From the NCBI GenBank assembly GCA_026708505.1, contig JAPOUU010000018.1, forward strand, positions 1 through 64,000: 64,000 nt of DNA, given 5' to 3'. The notes beneath the pieces are model-generated. The model was not told where the DNA came from and ran no database searches. It worked only from the letters and a program-made list of their open reading frames with translations. This stretch comes from Hyphomicrobiales bacterium (GTDB lineage Bacteria; Pseudomonadota; Alphaproteobacteria; JAPOUT01). Of the stretch, positions 63,893 through 64,000 are shown piece after piece (the stretch's first letter is position 1; the number at the start of each line of letters is the position of its first letter). The position numbers and the translations under genes are program-made.

Positions 63893-64000
63893 CTATAACG
63901 TGCCGTTCCTGCGCTTTCGCGCGATGACGGCATCCATTATTTCATCGAGTGTGCGCGTGCTTACGCCGCTTCTTTCACCTTCTTCAAGGGCGGCGCGAAT
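63893..64000 (-). CDS. C-terminal end of a ParD-like antitoxin (partial, runs off the window)
   Basis: The last 35 codons before TAG at 63893-63895: IRAALEEGERSGVST followed by RTLDEIMDAVIARKRRNG. The pattern of a helix with A-L-x-E-G-x-x-S-G and a basic tail is that of ParD/CopG-family antitoxins. No toxin follows downstream before the dehydrogenase start 90 bp away, so a partner would have to be upstream, outside the window, or be missing. Confidence 0.5.
   Translation of the reverse strand: MRAALEEGERSGVSTRTLDEIMDAVIARKRRNGTL

Noticed and set aside
1-64000. CRISPR arrays, tRNA and rRNA genes
   Set aside because: I saw no regular spacer-repeat array and no cloverleaf with a T-loop or rRNA signature on reading; a tRNAscan/Infernal run would be needed to exclude them fully.

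Overview
The window is a 64 kb chromosomal segment that reads as an alphaproteobacterium. The evidence is gene order. adk lies between secY and rpsM in the ribosomal/spc/alpha operons, followed by rarA-crcB-RluC. Elsewhere there are the blocks zapA-fau-ymdB-yebC-ruvCAB-ybgC-tolQRAB-pal-cpoB, tilS-ftsH-folP-glmM and tkt-gap-pgk-fba-thiE. The core is GC-rich, with patches of lower GC where accessory genes sit. Gram-negative envelope genes (Tol-Pal, an autotransporter) agree. I cannot name the genus.

Layout. 1-14050 (+): the 3' end of tuf, then an unbroken S10-spc-alpha ribosomal superoperon (rpsJ to rplQ, with secY, adk and rpoA). L3, S5 and L15 carry unusual Lys/Glu-rich C-terminal tails. 14100-16818 (+): rarA, crcB and an RluC/RluD-type pseudouridine synthase. 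16815-18240: an acquired, AT-rich AAA+ ATPase of the DUF4143 type, with four 23-bp tandem repeats upstream. 18246-22605 (-): a glycine-betaine-type ABC uptake operon (proX, proV, a long proW) ending in an alpha/beta hydrolase. 23078-28331 (+): propionyl-CoA carboxylase pccB and pccA, separated by two translationally coupled PD-(D/E)XK nuclease-like genes. This insertion is the most interesting candidate for an undescribed system. 28339-32851 (-): lipB, a thioredoxin-fold protein, a DUF2335 membrane protein with a small overlapping partner, thiD and glmM. 33132-34747 (+): a hipBA toxin-antitoxin module, inverted relative to its surroundings and sitting between glmM and folP.

34819-50324 (-): about 15 kb of tightly packed genes all in one direction. 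In transcription order they are a DUF4164-like coiled-coil gene, zapA, fau, ymdB, yebC, ruvC, ruvA, ruvB, ybgC, tolQ, tolR, tolA, tolB, pal, cpoB, tilS, ftsH and folP. 50325-51947 is a long, mostly AT-rich intergenic island. It holds a gene remnant, dispersed and inverted repeats, a C20 homopolymer and a possible 6S-like structured RNA just before tkt. 51948-57950 (+): a central carbon operon (tkt, gap, pgk, class I fba) ending in thiE. 57947-64000 (-): an autotransporter, a dimethylglycine/sarcosine dehydrogenase-type flavoprotein and the 3' end of a ParD-like antitoxin gene.

Functional links. Betaine-type uptake and the dimethylglycine/sarcosine dehydrogenase suggest use of methylated glycines as carbon, nitrogen and one-carbon sources. 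PccAB handles propionyl-CoA. The accessory genes (DUF4143 ATPase, nuclease pair, DUF2335 pair, HipBA, AlbA_2-like remnant, ParD-like gene) sit as small insertions between otherwise conserved blocks. All functional calls are read from sequence motifs and synteny; no database search was run.
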